Shown in pieces: positions 37,105-48,850 of a stretch of 64,000 bases of DNA; within the stretch, counting starts at the first letter, position 1; the number at the start of each line of letters is the position of its first letter. Origin of the DNA: Dryas octopetala (taxonomy: Eukaryota; Streptophyta; Magnoliopsida; Rosales; Rosaceae); assembly GCA_963921425.1 (NCBI GenBank), contig OY992835.1, positions 5,456,001 to 5,520,000 of the forward strand. Direction: 5' to 3'. The position numbers and the translations under genes are program-made. The notes under the pieces are model-generated. The model saw nothing but the letters and a program-made list of their open reading frames with translations, did not search any database and was not told the DNA's origin.

Positions 37105-40045
37105 TGTAACGACCCGACCCAAAGTTGACTTTTAAAACTAAGAGACTTTCGTCTTTGACCTTGGGTCCGTTTGATAGATCTCGAGTCCACGAGTTCGTAG
37201 ACACGTAGCACGTGTCGATCGGAGCTATGGTTTGAAAGTTACGGGCATTTGAAGTAAAGGGCAAACTTGTAATTTTTGCAAAAGGGGTTTTAAAACCCAA
37301 AACTCAGTTTTTTCTCGGGGGACTCTCTCGGACATTCTCTCTCTCCCTCGCGTCTGTTCTCTCTCTGGCCCTCTCACCTTGCCGCGCCTGCCACCGGCGC
37401 GTGGCGGCGCGTCCGGCAGTGGGTGGCGACGGGACTGGCCCAGATCTTGTCGCCGTCCCTCCCTCTTCCTCCCCTGGTGTCGGCGCAGTCCAGAAACACC
37501 TCAGAACCCGAGAACCCAGACTTCGCCGATTGGAGTTCCGGCGTTGACTCGCCGTTTCCGGCGTCTTCGCGGCCTAGCACCAGCCCAGAAAGCTTCCCCT
37601 CGTCGAGTCTAGCATAGTGGTGTGCTCCGATCGTCCATCCGACGCCTCTCGAAGACGAATCGACGCTGTGAAGGCCGGGAAGGCCGGCGACTTCCGCCGT
37701 CGATTCTGGCGTTTCCGGCGACTGTTGGCCGTCGGTCCAGTTGTCAAAAATGACCCTCTAGGTACGGGTAATCTTTCCCCTAAGGTGTGGTTGTTCAATT
37801 TTGAGAAATTGAAAAATTGATTTTAGGGTGTTTGTTATATTTCGGATTTCTTGAAATTGGACTTGAATTTGAGTGGATTTTGTGCAATTGAAGGTTTTAT
37901 TATGCAATTAGGATTAATTGGAGTTGAATTTGGGTGTTCCTAGGTTTGTGCCGCCCCTGCCACCGTCGGCTTCGCCACTCGTGGCGGCGGGTTGGATGGT
38001 TTCTTGTATTTTTCCACTTCCTTAGAGTTCTAGTAGCTTAATTTTAGGTTCGGTGACTATCTGAGATTATTTTTGTGTGTTGTTTATGGCCGGGCAGCCA
38101 CCGTGTGTGGTGGTTGGCCGCTTGTTTCGGTTGTTTAACAGCTAGTTAAAGAATCTATTGTATATTGTTGGTTGTCTGGTCTTAACAGGTACATGGACTC
38201 GGGAAATTTCATTCCCGATGCCGTTATGCTGCCGGATTTGGTATCCGAGCAATGGCACCGTGAAGGGTATTTCGGTCTTTTACGTAGTTAAATTGTGAGT
38301 GAAACTTTCTAGTTTTATTGTAGAGTACCATTAGCAAAGTGTAGAATGTGAATCATGAGAGTGAAGTGACGAGGATTTGAGGCTAAGAGATTGATTAGAA
38401 ATTTGAGAAATGTTTATGGTCGAGGTATATGAGTGAGGATTAAGCAATTATTATACAGCAGACTGTGAGTAAGAATGGCAAACAAGTGAGGAGGCGTGAG
38501 TAGGAATCAGTTTCGGAGAAGGATTCGGTATAGCTCGGGGTAGACTGTGTGAGTGGATCTCTGGTTTCCGAAATGTTTTGCACATTTTATAATTCAACTA
38601 TCTTCTTGATATAAATTGGGTATGGACAGTTTCTGGAAATGGTTTTTGGTATTATTTTGGAGAAGTTTTATTAACGAATTTATGTCTTTTAGAAAATGAT
38701 TTTGATCGAGCAGCTTTCACAATTTGAGAATGATTTTATTTAAGCGAATTTATGGAAAGAATTAAATTTCAGTTTTTATCTGGAGGATAGTCTTGAGATG
38801 TGGTTAATTGAGATATATAGAAGCGGTTTCAAACCGCCATATTAGTACCCCCAGTACGCAGGTATATATTGCTCTGCACTCGCCTAGAGATGACTCGGCA
38901 GTGTACGACCAGCACTCGCTCTGCACTTGCCTAGTTGGCAGTGTACGACCAGCACTCGCTCTGCACTTGCCTAGTTGGCGGTGTATGACCAGCATGACAT
39001 TTGCTCTGCACTTGCCTAGTCGGCAGTGTACGACCAGCACTCGCTCTGCACTTGCCTAGTTGGCAGTGTACGACCAGCACTCGCTCTGCACTTGCCTAGT
39101 TGGCGGTGTATGACCAGCATGACATTTGCTCTGCACTTGCCTAGTTGGCAGTGTACGACCAGCACTCGCTCTGCACTTGCCTAACCGGCGGTGTATGACC
39201 AGCATCACAGCAGGTATAGAATTGCTCTGCACTCGCCTAGAGATGACTCGGCAGTGTATGACCAGCACAGGTATACAATTGCTCTGCACTCGCCTAGAGA
39301 TGACTCGGCGGTGTATGACCAGCACAGGTGTATATTTGCTCTGCACTTGCCTAGAGATGACTCGGCAGTGTATGACCAGCAGTTTCCCGGGTACTAGTGT
39401 GGCGTGAGATTTCAGTTGTGGGGCATTTTGAGAAATGAAATTACATCAGTAAATATTTTAATGACAGTTTCAGTAGAGCTTTGTGTTTTTATTTCAGTTG
39501 TTTTAACAGTTTTACAACTTGAAAATACTATTTATTCTTCAGAGTTCGAATCACAGTTTTGAGATGACTTAAAAATGGATTTGAAAGAAGAGATGGATTT
39601 GAGAAATAGTTTTAAAGTTGGAGGGTTTCAAAGAGCGACGTGAGTGAGATTAGGAGGATTTCAAAGAGCGTCGTGAGCGAAATTAGATAAATGTTTGTTT
39701 ATACCGTGTATTGTATGGCTTTTGTTCGTTAGGACTTGGGTTGGTTAGAACTTGGTAAGGTTTAGGCTTGAAGCTTGAGAAGGGAAGCGAGGGTGGTTAT
39801 GTCGTGAGGTTATTAATTAGGATGTGAATGTTTGCAGGTTGAGCAGGCTGAGGAAGCAGTGGGGAGAAGACGAGGCAGTGGGACCCAGAGAGATTTGTTT
39901 AATTGTTTTTACTCAGTGGTTTGTTTAAAATGTTTTGACAGAATTATATTTACTTATGTTGTTGTGCATGGCTCAAAAGTAAGAGAAAACATATTTAACA
40001 GTTTGATGTTTAGTATTTTCATAGGCCGAGGTTCGGGGCGTTTCA
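37105..40045 (+). repeat. 3' LTR (2941 bp)
   Basis: Same length and sequence as LTR1 apart from 38611 (A for T). It ends GCGTTTCA, followed by the second CGAAC. Confidence 0.95.
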
Positions 40046-40294
40046 CGAACGATGATGATGATGATGATCAGCATCATCAGCTACAACATTAGTAGTTCCT
40101 TGTTTGGCTATATTTTTCATAGCTTCTAGCTTGTACCTCGATGGTTGGGGAGTATGACAAGTCCTTCTCATATCATATTCAAGCATTGGATTGGGCTCTG
40201 AACCCGACCCATGTTCGTACCATGCCCATGCAGCTGCCTTTACTAATGCCAATTTATCGGTGCTGGATCCTCTAACCTGCTTGCTTCTCTCCAT

Positions 40295-41215
40295 GGCCGT
40301 TTGGGTTTGTAGACTAATTAATAGGGAAAGGGTACGTGTAAGTAGCACAGAAAATGAATTTAGGGGGTTGTCGTGGATGATTGGATCCAATATGTGGGAA
40401 AATGAAGTTCCACGCTACAAAGAGAGCAAAGTAGGTATATGTTTTAGCCTTGTATATGTTTTATTTCAGATATAATATGGACCTGTGTGCATGTTTGGCG
40501 GCAATGTTGGTCCTGCAGTGTTGTCAGAATTGATCGATCAGTATGCCATTCAAGAGAAATGGGCATTGGGTCCATCATAGGGGAGGGATATTTTTTCTTA
40601 AATGTCACTGTCTTGGTATTTTATTTGAATGGGCTTGAATTCCACAGATTGATTGATACATATTAAATTGGGTGCGATTAATGTACGGCATGGCTTGTTA
40701 TCATTCAATTGTATTAATACACTATATATTATAACCTCATCATTACCATTCAATTGTCTTGGTTGAAGCTGCAGCTACGTGTAGCACTTATTGCGCTACA
40801 GCTTTCCAATTTCTTATGAATAGAATAAAAACCTATTTGTACTTTTCAGATAAAAAAAAAAAATTTATTTGTATTTTGACTTAAGAAGAAAGGAAAATTT
40901 TACCAAATGATTCCAATTTAGGTGTTAGAGTCAATTGAGGACTCTCACCTCAAATTAACCCAAATTGAAACTAGCTAATACTTTATTTATGATGCAAATA
41001 AAGATATTTTGTCAACTTAATCTAAATGTCTGTTTATTTTTACGGGTGAGATTGTCAATTCATTGAACAATAAAAAAGTAATTATAAATTAAATTGTAAA
41101 AACAAATAAAAAAGAGGGATAGAGGAAGCAAACCCTCCCTCCCTCACGGCCACCATTTGGCCGCCAACCATATCCCTTGTGTCGACGACCCTCCCTAGTG
41201 CTGGCAATCCCACCT
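40295..41215. other. Upstream region of the split gene; no other gene
   Basis: For the minus-strand gene this is the promoter side. A TATTATAT stretch on the minus strand near 40475 could be a TATA box but is unproven. The rest is AT-rich, with CCCTCCCTCCC-like low complexity near 41135. Confidence 0.35.
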
Positions 41216-42499
41216 TGTGTGGTAAATATACCCTAAAATCAATGACAATTGGTTAACCAAATTAAGGTGTTTGGTTAAAGTACGTGACTCGAAGAATTTT
41301 AAATTAATGTGTATTACACATTAATATATATGGCATAAGCATTATTCACTACACTGGAACTCTATGATTATCGTGTAAGTGAATGCATGCAGCCATGGAA
41401 ATATAAGAGAATCAACATGATGAGCCTGAAGGACATTGAGACTTATGTTATCGGATACTTAGATTCTCAAACGTTCATAGTCAATGAAAGGAATGTTAAA
41501 TGGGCATTAACATTCCAATAAGTCAAGACTAGCACATACACTTGCTTACTCTGAGTTGACGAGTTTCATGCCACAATGTAGAGACACTAGAGCAGGTATA
41601 TGGGTGCGTGTTGGAGACATATCCACTGAACTGACCGAACAGAGAATCCTACATGGAGTTTTACAACATGTCAAATAGGAACTCTGTGGTTATGATAGAT
41701 ACTGATTAGACCTTAGACCTAAGACACCACCGATGTCTTGTGTGTGTGTTCAGTGTACTTTGATCGCACAGAATGGACCAACGCAATCAAGCATGGGTTA
41801 CACGTGTACGTTGGATGAATTGACACACATATGGAGGCATGTGATCGAGTGTGCAACATGAAATCTCTCACCTTACGTAAAGAAGGAGATATCCCAAGAT
41901 TTAGACATCGGTCGAGGATAATTTGGTAATTTCACGTATTTCAACTAGAACAAATCGTTATTTATCAACGAGTTTAATCCTATTCTTTGTTAAATCTTAT
42001 TCAATTAATTTTCGGAATGGACTGTGAATTGGAATAACACTGGAAAGTGAACCAATGATTTTCAGTTTAGGCTAAGGGTGTTTTGGTCATTTTGTCTCTT
42101 TATTGGATTTAGTATAATCAATTTCTGATTTCTTAAAGTGAGCGTGTTTTTCTAATAGGTCGATGGAGCTTCGTCTCTTGGCTACAATTAGTGGCAACGA
42201 GTGTTAAATTGTAAGATGGAAATGATCAAAAAAAGGTTGAGCATGGCCTGGTTAAAACAATGAGTGGACTTTTATTTTAGAAACGTTTATACATTTTATT
42301 TAATTCTTTTCCGGCTATCTTGAGTTTTGTTAGAGTTAATGGATTTCTATTCCAAAAAGATTTATGGTTTCTAAGTGATTAATATTTCATGGATTTAATT
42401 GTGTTCCAAGATATTTCATTTGAGCATTGACACATTTTACAGGAGATTGATTTCCATGCAAGAAATAAATATTTTTAAGCTTTGTTTTTATGCATGAGT
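41216..42499. repeat. Probable decayed LTR-type repeat
   Basis: Begins near TGTGGTAAATATACCC and lacks coding frames. Its style and its place next to the CACTA insertion suggest it is the other side of the LTR-like sequence at 52559-54349. Without alignment to another copy this stays an inference. Confidence 0.3.
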
Positions 42500-42502
42500 T
42501 CT

Positions 42503-42516
42503 CACTACTACAAAAT
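42503..42516 (+). repeat. Left terminal inverted repeat of the CACTA element
   Basis: CACTACTACAAAAT; the first 13 bases pair perfectly with the right end at 52543-52555. Confidence 0.88.
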
Positions 42517-42699
42517 TATCAATAGATGTCACCCTTTTATATCAGATTTGAAATAACTAATATTCTAAAAGTTATAATATCAATTAATCTTTTTGCTAAT
42601 ATCTAAACTCTAATAAGAAATCACATGTTTTTTTATCTGATATATAATGTTTTCCTTTTTTTTAAGAATTTTGTAAAACATCAGTTTAGACTGTGAACC

Positions 42700-43110
42700 G
42701 ATATCTCTCTCCCTCCCTCCCTCCCTCCATCTGTCTATTTCTCTCGGTCTAAACCCTCGATGTCGCGCCACCACCGTCACCGTCGGTCTTCCTTGCCGAT
42801 CTCCCTAGCCGTCGAAGTGATGACGATGCCAATCAGTGAGCGCGGGTGGGAGAGCCAGAGATACGACGTCACTCAGGACAGCGTTCGCAGTGTATGTCTT
42901 TGATTTTTACGACGTCGTCTTGCTGCTAAGGTCCCTCAACTCTCTCTTCTACTTTTCATTTCCCACTCCATTTTTTTGTAATTTTCTTTTTAGGTTTCAA
43001 GCATTTTGGGGTTTCTATCACTCTTCTGCTGCTTGTTCAATTCTTCAATTTTTTTGTGGTCTGCAGATTATTAATGACCTATCAATTTTGAGCTACTAGT
43101 ACAAATTAAC
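42700..43110. other. GC-richer block inside the CACTA element, possible captured 5' exon
   Basis: CTCCCTCC-rich leader, then CCGTCGCC-type coding-like sequence with one open frame of 87 codons at 42836-43099. The style is like a plant 5' UTR and first exon, but no domain is recognisable. It may be promoter or leader DNA captured with the gene fragments. Confidence 0.35.
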
Positions 43111-43552
43111 TCTCTTATTAGTGAATTTTCAATGAATGTGCAGGAATCTGTATATCCTTTTTTCTTTTTCTCTTTTTCTATATATGATGTGTTTGGTCGC
43201 TGAGAAAATGTGAGAATGAGAATTACAGTGTTTCTGGTGGATATTTTGTTATTGTTTGTCTCTATCCCCCTTCACATATTATAACAAAAAGGATAATACA
43301 ACATATTGTTTGAGGTTTATGTACCTTTTTTTTTTTTGTGGTTTGTCTTAGGTCCCTTTTAGTGGTTATGTACTTGACAATATAAATGGATTATCTCATG
43401 AGTTATACTTAAAGAAAAAAATTACTAGGTTATTTTTTAAGTTGCAAGTTCCCCTGGTTTTGTGGATCTGTATGGCAGGAGTGACTCAATTATATGTTCT
43501 CATGCCATGGTAATAATTACAATTTTTTTTATTTGTTTATCTCTTCTTTTAG

Positions 43553-43735
43553 GCATTGCTTGAACTCTTAGATCAAGTAGAAGATGTTATTTGTGTTGAC
43601 GATTCAGTATCTAATGATGTGGAGGCATCTCCATTCCAAGTTAGAGATGGATCGATGGTACATATTGCCCATGTATTTCATTGTTCACTGAATGGTCAAC
43701 TAGTAAGCAGTGCATCAAATGTACAATCCTAAAGG
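43553..43735 (+). pseudogene. Captured exon, gene not identified
   Basis: An acceptor (TTTTAG) precedes a coding stretch with acidic, clearly protein-like content (LLELLDQVEDVICVDDSV, then NDVEASPFQVRDGS). It ends in a TAA just before a GT donor. It does not look like the SMEK core to me and may come from a second host gene. About 60 codons; no named domain. Confidence 0.4.
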
Positions 43736-44182
43736 TAATTTGCTTAAGAACTTCACTTTGATTTGTTTAATCACACCCCCTGATACATTACCAACGAGAA
43801 GGGAAGAGGGTGTGGGAAAAAATAATGCCAAACACTAGAGCAAGTGGGAAATATAATATCTCACTCAACTAAAAGTTGGTATGAACTCATCAAATATAAT
43901 TAATGTCTTACAAAGCACTCGACTACATTTATAAGAAGACAGAACCCCTAGCAGGCTTTTATTAAGTCACTTGTAACCCTCACATCTTACAGACTAACCA
44001 ATTTAAGGGAATTGGTCTTCTCTTGCAGAGTATCAAGCAGATATATATATATATGCTTATTTATTCATATATGAGAGTTGTTTGTTTCTTGCCTATGTAT
44101 CTTGATTTATAAATTAACTTTTCATAGGCCATACCAATTAAAGATGCTATGGTTTTGTCAAAGATACATCAGACGTATAAAG

Positions 44183-44429
44183 TAATAGAGACCTGTCCTA
44201 ACCCGTCTAAACCACCTGCGCCCAAGCCCATCCTCTTAGTCATATACTGCACATGGGATAAACTCTATCTTAGCTACACAACAACTCTATCCTATCTAAA
44301 GCACTCCCCTGTTTTGTATTTCGAATATATAGAGTTTTACTTCTGCACATGTACTTGGCTTCTAATAAATACAAAGGATTAACCTCAGTTTAATTGAGGC
44401 TTTCAATCACACTTCTGTTCACTCTAATA
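44183..44429 (+). repeat. 5' LTR of the young Copia element
   Basis: 247 bp, immediately flanked by TAAAG on the left and by the PBS on the right. The position of the target duplication fixes the first bases as TA and not TG. Confidence 0.92.
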
Positions 44430-44442
44430 TGGTATCAGAGCC
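44430..44442 (+). other. Primer-binding site, initiator tRNA-Met
   Basis: TGGTATCAGAGCC directly follows LTR1 and complements the 3' end of initiator tRNA-Met. Confidence 0.9.
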
Positions 44443-44491
44443 ACTCTCTGTCTAACGGCAAAATTTTTTTTTTTTTTTTTCTTCTCTCTTC

Positions 44492-47400
44492 ATGGCTGTT
44501 CCCATGCCTTCCTCTGATGCACCCATCACTTCTCCCGTTCCTATTCCTCACTCCCACAACACAAATGACTCCCTCTCCTCTACTCTCAACATGACTAATG
44601 TTGGAGTGGCTAGCATGATCACCATCAAACTGGATCGAACAAATTATCCTCTCTGGCTTGCGCAGATGATTCCCCTCCTTCGCAGTCGTCGACTTATGAG
44701 CTACGTGGATGGCTCTAATCCTGCACCCGCAGCCTTCCTTCGAAATTCTACTGGACTTCTCACCGATACAGTGAATCCATCTTTTGACTCTTGGCTTCAA
44801 AATGACCAATATGTGTTGTCTGTTATCAATGGATCTCTTACTCCATCCATTCTTGCTACTGTTGCTCGCAATACCTCTGCTCGTACCACCTGGCTCTCGT
44901 TGGAGCAACGATTTGCTTCTCAGGCGCACTATCGCACCATTCAGCTGCGCACCGAGCTGATGCAGACACACCGTGGTGACTCCACCATCACTGACTTTCT
45001 TGATCGAATCAACAACTTGGCTGATCATCTTGCACTCGCCGGGTCCCCAGTTCCGGATACTGATCTCATTGCTATTATCATGCAAAATGTAGGGAATCTC
45101 TATGAGAACACCATTGCCTCTGCCCAGGCACGTGAAACTCCTATCTCCTATGAGGCCCTTCAGGCCCTTCTTCTCAGTGCAGAGCGGCGCCTCCAGCAAG
45201 TTCAACTTCCTGGACCAGACCTTGGTGCAACTGCAATGGCAGCCTATCGCGGATCTGGGGGCAGCCGTGGTGCTCCGCGTGGTCGGGGTATTGGACGTGG
45301 TCGTGAGGGTGGAAGCCGTGGCCCTGGTTTTTCCTTTCCACCGAATGGGTCTTCTCATAACCGGCATCATGGCCAGCGTAGTGCCCCTACTTCTACCACT
45401 AGCAATGGCGTTCTTGGTCCAGCTCCCTTCAATCCTTCATCTTCCTCTTTTTCTGGAGGATTTTCTGGTCGTCCTCAATGCCAGATTTGTGGGCGCATTG
45501 GTCACGTGGCCCTTGATTGTTTTCACAGGATGAATCTCTCTTATGAGGGGCGTGTTCCTACCGCTCGTCTTACTGCAATGGCTGCTACGGCAAATAATCC
45601 TACTTCATCCTCGAGTTGGATCACGGATACAGGAGCTAATTCCCATGTCACTCCGGATTTGAGTAATCTCACCAATCCTAGAGAATATCGTGGCACTGAC
45701 TCTCTTGGAGGTGTTCTTGGTGGAACAGGTTTGGCTATCAAACATATTGGGGATAATATCGTTTCTTCCCCATTGTCCTCTTTTAAATTACAAAATCTTC
45801 TTCATTGCCCTCAAGCTTCGGCCAATCTTCTTTCAGTCCATAAATTTACCAAAGATAATAATTGTTATTTCACATTTTTCCCTCATTTCTTTTGTATACA
45901 GGATTTGGCGACGGGGAGGACTCTTTTCCAAGGACCGAGTGAGAATGGCCTCTATCCTCTTCCGTTCTCTCCTGCATCAAATGGTTCTACACAATCTTAT
46001 AACCCTACAGCTTGTCTTGGTGTTCGGGTTTGTGCATCTGTATGGCATGCACGGCTTGGACATCCCTCCTTCTCTACTATGAGCACTGTTTTATTTCATC
46101 ATAAATTGCCTCTTATCGGCAACACCAATAAAAATTATGTATGTTCCTCTTGTTGCATTAGCAAAAATAAAAAATTACCATTTGATTCTTCTACTACTAT
46201 TGCGCATGCTCCCTTAGAAATTGTCACATCTGATGTATGGAGTTCTCCTAATTTTTCTGTCTCTGGATTTCGTTACTATGTTCTGTTCATAGATCATTTC
46301 TCTAGGTATACCTGGATCTATCCCATGAAGCAAAAGTCTGAGGTCTTCACCATCTTTGTCAATTTTAAAACTCAAATGGAAAATTTACTTTCTTCTAAAA
46401 TTAAAATTTTTCAATCTGATGGGGGTGGGGAATACATTAATCATCACTTTAAGCAATTTTTTACACACCATGGCATTACTCATCAGTTTACCTGTCCTCA
46501 CCACCCCGAACAAAATGGCATCTCTGAAAGAAAACATAGACATATAGTCGAAACTGGGCTCTCTCTACTAACTCATGCTTCCATACCCGTTGCCTACTAG
46601 GCGGAAGCTTTCCATACTGCAGTCTATTTAATCAATAGACTCCCCACGCCTAAGCTTGCTAATCTTTCTCCATACCAACGCCTCTTTCACAAAACTCCTC
46701 ACTATGATTTTTTAAAAGTTTTTGGCTGCTTGTGTTTCCCATATTTACGGTGTTATAATACAAATAAACTTCAGCCTCGCTCTATCAAATGTGTTTTCTT
46801 AGGGTACTCACTTAATCAGAAAGGTTATAGATGTTTGGATTTAGCCTCTAAACGAATTTTTCTCTCTCGGCATGTCATCTTTGATGAACACACATTCCCT
46901 TTTCAAGAGGTTGTTCCCACTTCGTCTACGGGGGTGTGCTCTTCGTCACCAGATCCGGCACTTCAACTTCCCCTTTGGGTACCACCTCCACCAGTGGCTC
47001 GCCACTCAGGTACGACTTCACCTTCTTGTTTACAACTCTCTTCTCCATTATTGACCTCATCTATATCTCTTCCTGTGTCCCCACTGCATGATCCCCATGT
47101 GCCATCTCCTAGCTCTTCTTCACCGTCTACAATGCCTTCGCCTGTTCCACCTCGGGCCTCCCCTTGTGAGCCGCGGCCTGCTGTCTCTTCAGAACCAGTT
47201 AACACTCACTCTATGGTGACAAGGAGTAAGGATGGTATTGTGAAACCTAACTCTAAATTTTGTTTATCTGCTAGTCTGTCTAATGTTTTGGTGGAGCCTA
47301 CTTCCTTTACACAGGCAAACAAGGATGAAAGGTGGCGTCAGGCCATGGATGAGGAACTCCATGCTCTTCAACGGGCTGGTACCTGGGTGCTAGTTCCTCG

Positions 47401-48850
47401 TCACCACTCTATGAATGTTCTGCCCAACAAGTGGGTCTTTAAAATTAAAAAGAAGGCAGATGGGTCCATCGAGCGTTTCAAAGCTCGCCTAGTTGCCAAT
47501 GGCTTTCGCCAGCAATCTGGTCTTGACTATGGCGAAACCTTCAGCCCAGTGGTTAATCATAGCACCATTCACCTTGTCCTTGCCCTTGCTGTCCACCATC
47601 ATTGGCCTATTCGGCAATTGGATGTTCAAAACGCGTTTCTGCATGGCTATCTCACTGAAGATGTGTTCATGGCCCAACCCCGTGGCTTTGTTGACTCGAC
47701 CCATCCTCACCATGTTTGCAAGCTCCAGAGATCTTTGTATGGTCTTAAGCAAGCCCCGCGGGCTTGGTTCACATGTCTTTCTCAACATTTGGAACACCTA
47801 GGCTTCCAACCATCTACTGCCGATTACTCTCTCTTTGTTTATACTCATGGGTCTGTGATTATCTACTTATTAGTGTATGTAGATGATATTCTGTTGACAG
47901 GTAATGACTCCGCCCATATGCAAACACTCATTGCTGAGTTGGGCCGTGCTTTCTTGATCAAAGACCTTGGCTCACTTCACTTCTTTCTTGGCATTGAAGC
48001 TGTTCGCTCATCCTCTGGCCTTCATCTCTCCCAACCCAAGTATGTACTTGAGCTCCTCCGTCGCACCAATATGCTTGACGCCAAGCCGCTTCCCTCACCA
48101 GCCCTTGCTGGTCGTCGGTTGAGTCTTCACGATGGTGATCCATTGGTTGATCCTACTACGTATCGTAGTGTGGTTGGGGCCCTTCAGTATCTTACTCTTA
48201 CCAGGCCAGACATTGCTTTCTCTGTGAATCAAGTCTGTCAGTTCATGCACTCTCCCACTTCTGATCATTGGACTGCAGTTAAGAGGATTCTTCGCTATCT
48301 TAAAGACACTTATGGTCATGGACTTTTCTACTCTCCCAGCTCTCTTCACTTAGTGGCATTTTCTGATGCTGATTATGCGGGTGACCCTGACGATCGGCGG
48401 TCCACTGGCGGGTATTGTGTCTATCTTGGTTCCAACTTGGTTTCATGGAGCTCCAAGAAACAATCTGGTGTTTCTCGCTCTAGCACAGAAGCCGAGTATC
48501 GTCAGCTCGCTGCTACTGCTGCTACTCTGTCCTGGTTTCGTGCTCTCTTCCGTGACCTCCGGTTGCACCTCACATGTCCAAAGGTTTGGTGTGATAATAT
48601 TTCGACTATTTCATTGGCCTCCAATCCTGTGTTTCACTCTAAAACCAGGCATATCGAAGTGGATTTCCACTATGTTCGTGAAAAGGTGGTTCGTCGTGAG
48701 CTGTCTGTTGGTTTTGTTTCTACCCACGATCAGCGCGCTGATATTTTTACAAAGGGGCTGTCTTCTCCACGCTTCTCACTTCTGGTAAACAAACTTCCAG
48801 TCCGACCACGGACTCTCAGCTTGCGGGGGTGTAATAGAGATCTGTCCTAA
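44492..48850 (+). pseudogene. Copia gag-pol polyprotein, one internal TAG
   Basis: Single frame of about 1452 codons. Gag: RTNYPLWLAQMIPLLRS near residue 50, Gly/Arg-rich linker, knuckle CQICGRIGHVALDC near 330. Protease: WITDTGANSHV. Pre-integrase: WHARLGHPSF. Integrase: TSDVW, QSDGGGEY and HHPEQNGISERKHRH. Reverse transcriptase: NKWVFKIKKKADGS, LDVQNAFLHG, and catalytic LVYVDDILLTG. RNase H: FSDADYAGDPDDRRSTGG and STEAEYR; C-terminal ADIFTKGL. The only break I see is TAG at 46598-46600, after integrase residues PVAY and before AEAFHTAVYLINRLP. Reading resumes in the same frame to 48850. Whether the stop is fixed or sometimes read through cannot be told from sequence. Confidence 0.92.

Larger units (their letters stand above)
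33726..40045 (+). mobile_element. Young non-autonomous LTR retrotransposon with huge LTRs and a tiny core
   Basis: Perfect target duplication CGAAC at 33721-33725 and 40046-40050. Two LTRs of 2941 bp each (TGTAACGACC...GCGTTTCA) enclose only 438 bp (36667-37104). The LTRs differ at one site that I could find: T at 35232, A at 38611. A PBS follows LTR1 and a polypurine tract precedes LTR2. The AAATTTCGAGGACGAAATTT block before the PPT is typical of Del/Tekay-type gypsy elements, which suggests descent from such an element by loss of gag-pol. No protein is encoded, so an autonomous partner must have supplied the enzymes. It splits the minus-strand gene. Confidence 0.95.
33427..40294 (-). pseudogene. 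Plant gene of unknown function, single exon of 180 codons, split by an LTR retrotransposon
   Basis: The N-terminal part runs from the ATG at 40294 down to 40046 (starts MERSKQVRG; then KLALVKAAAWAWYEHGSGSE, PSRYKLEAM, a five-His run). The C-terminal part is 33720 down to the stop at 33427 (SLLDTYEIESIARQLDQLIE, Lys- and Arg-rich middle, end YIPTGGG). Counting one copy of the CGAAC target site, the two parts stay in frame with no stop, so the gene was intact until the insertion. The Lys/Ala/Trp-rich start and the SLLDTYEIESI block look like conserved motifs of a plant-specific family that I cannot name. No signal peptide or membrane segment is visible. An upstream methionine at 40390 is possible but precedes a less conserved-looking stretch. 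Confidence 0.75.

Noticed and set aside
44435..45370. 311-codon open frame on the minus strand
   Set aside because: It is the exact antisense of the Copia gag region, whose plus-strand frame has clear gag motifs; the antisense protein has none.
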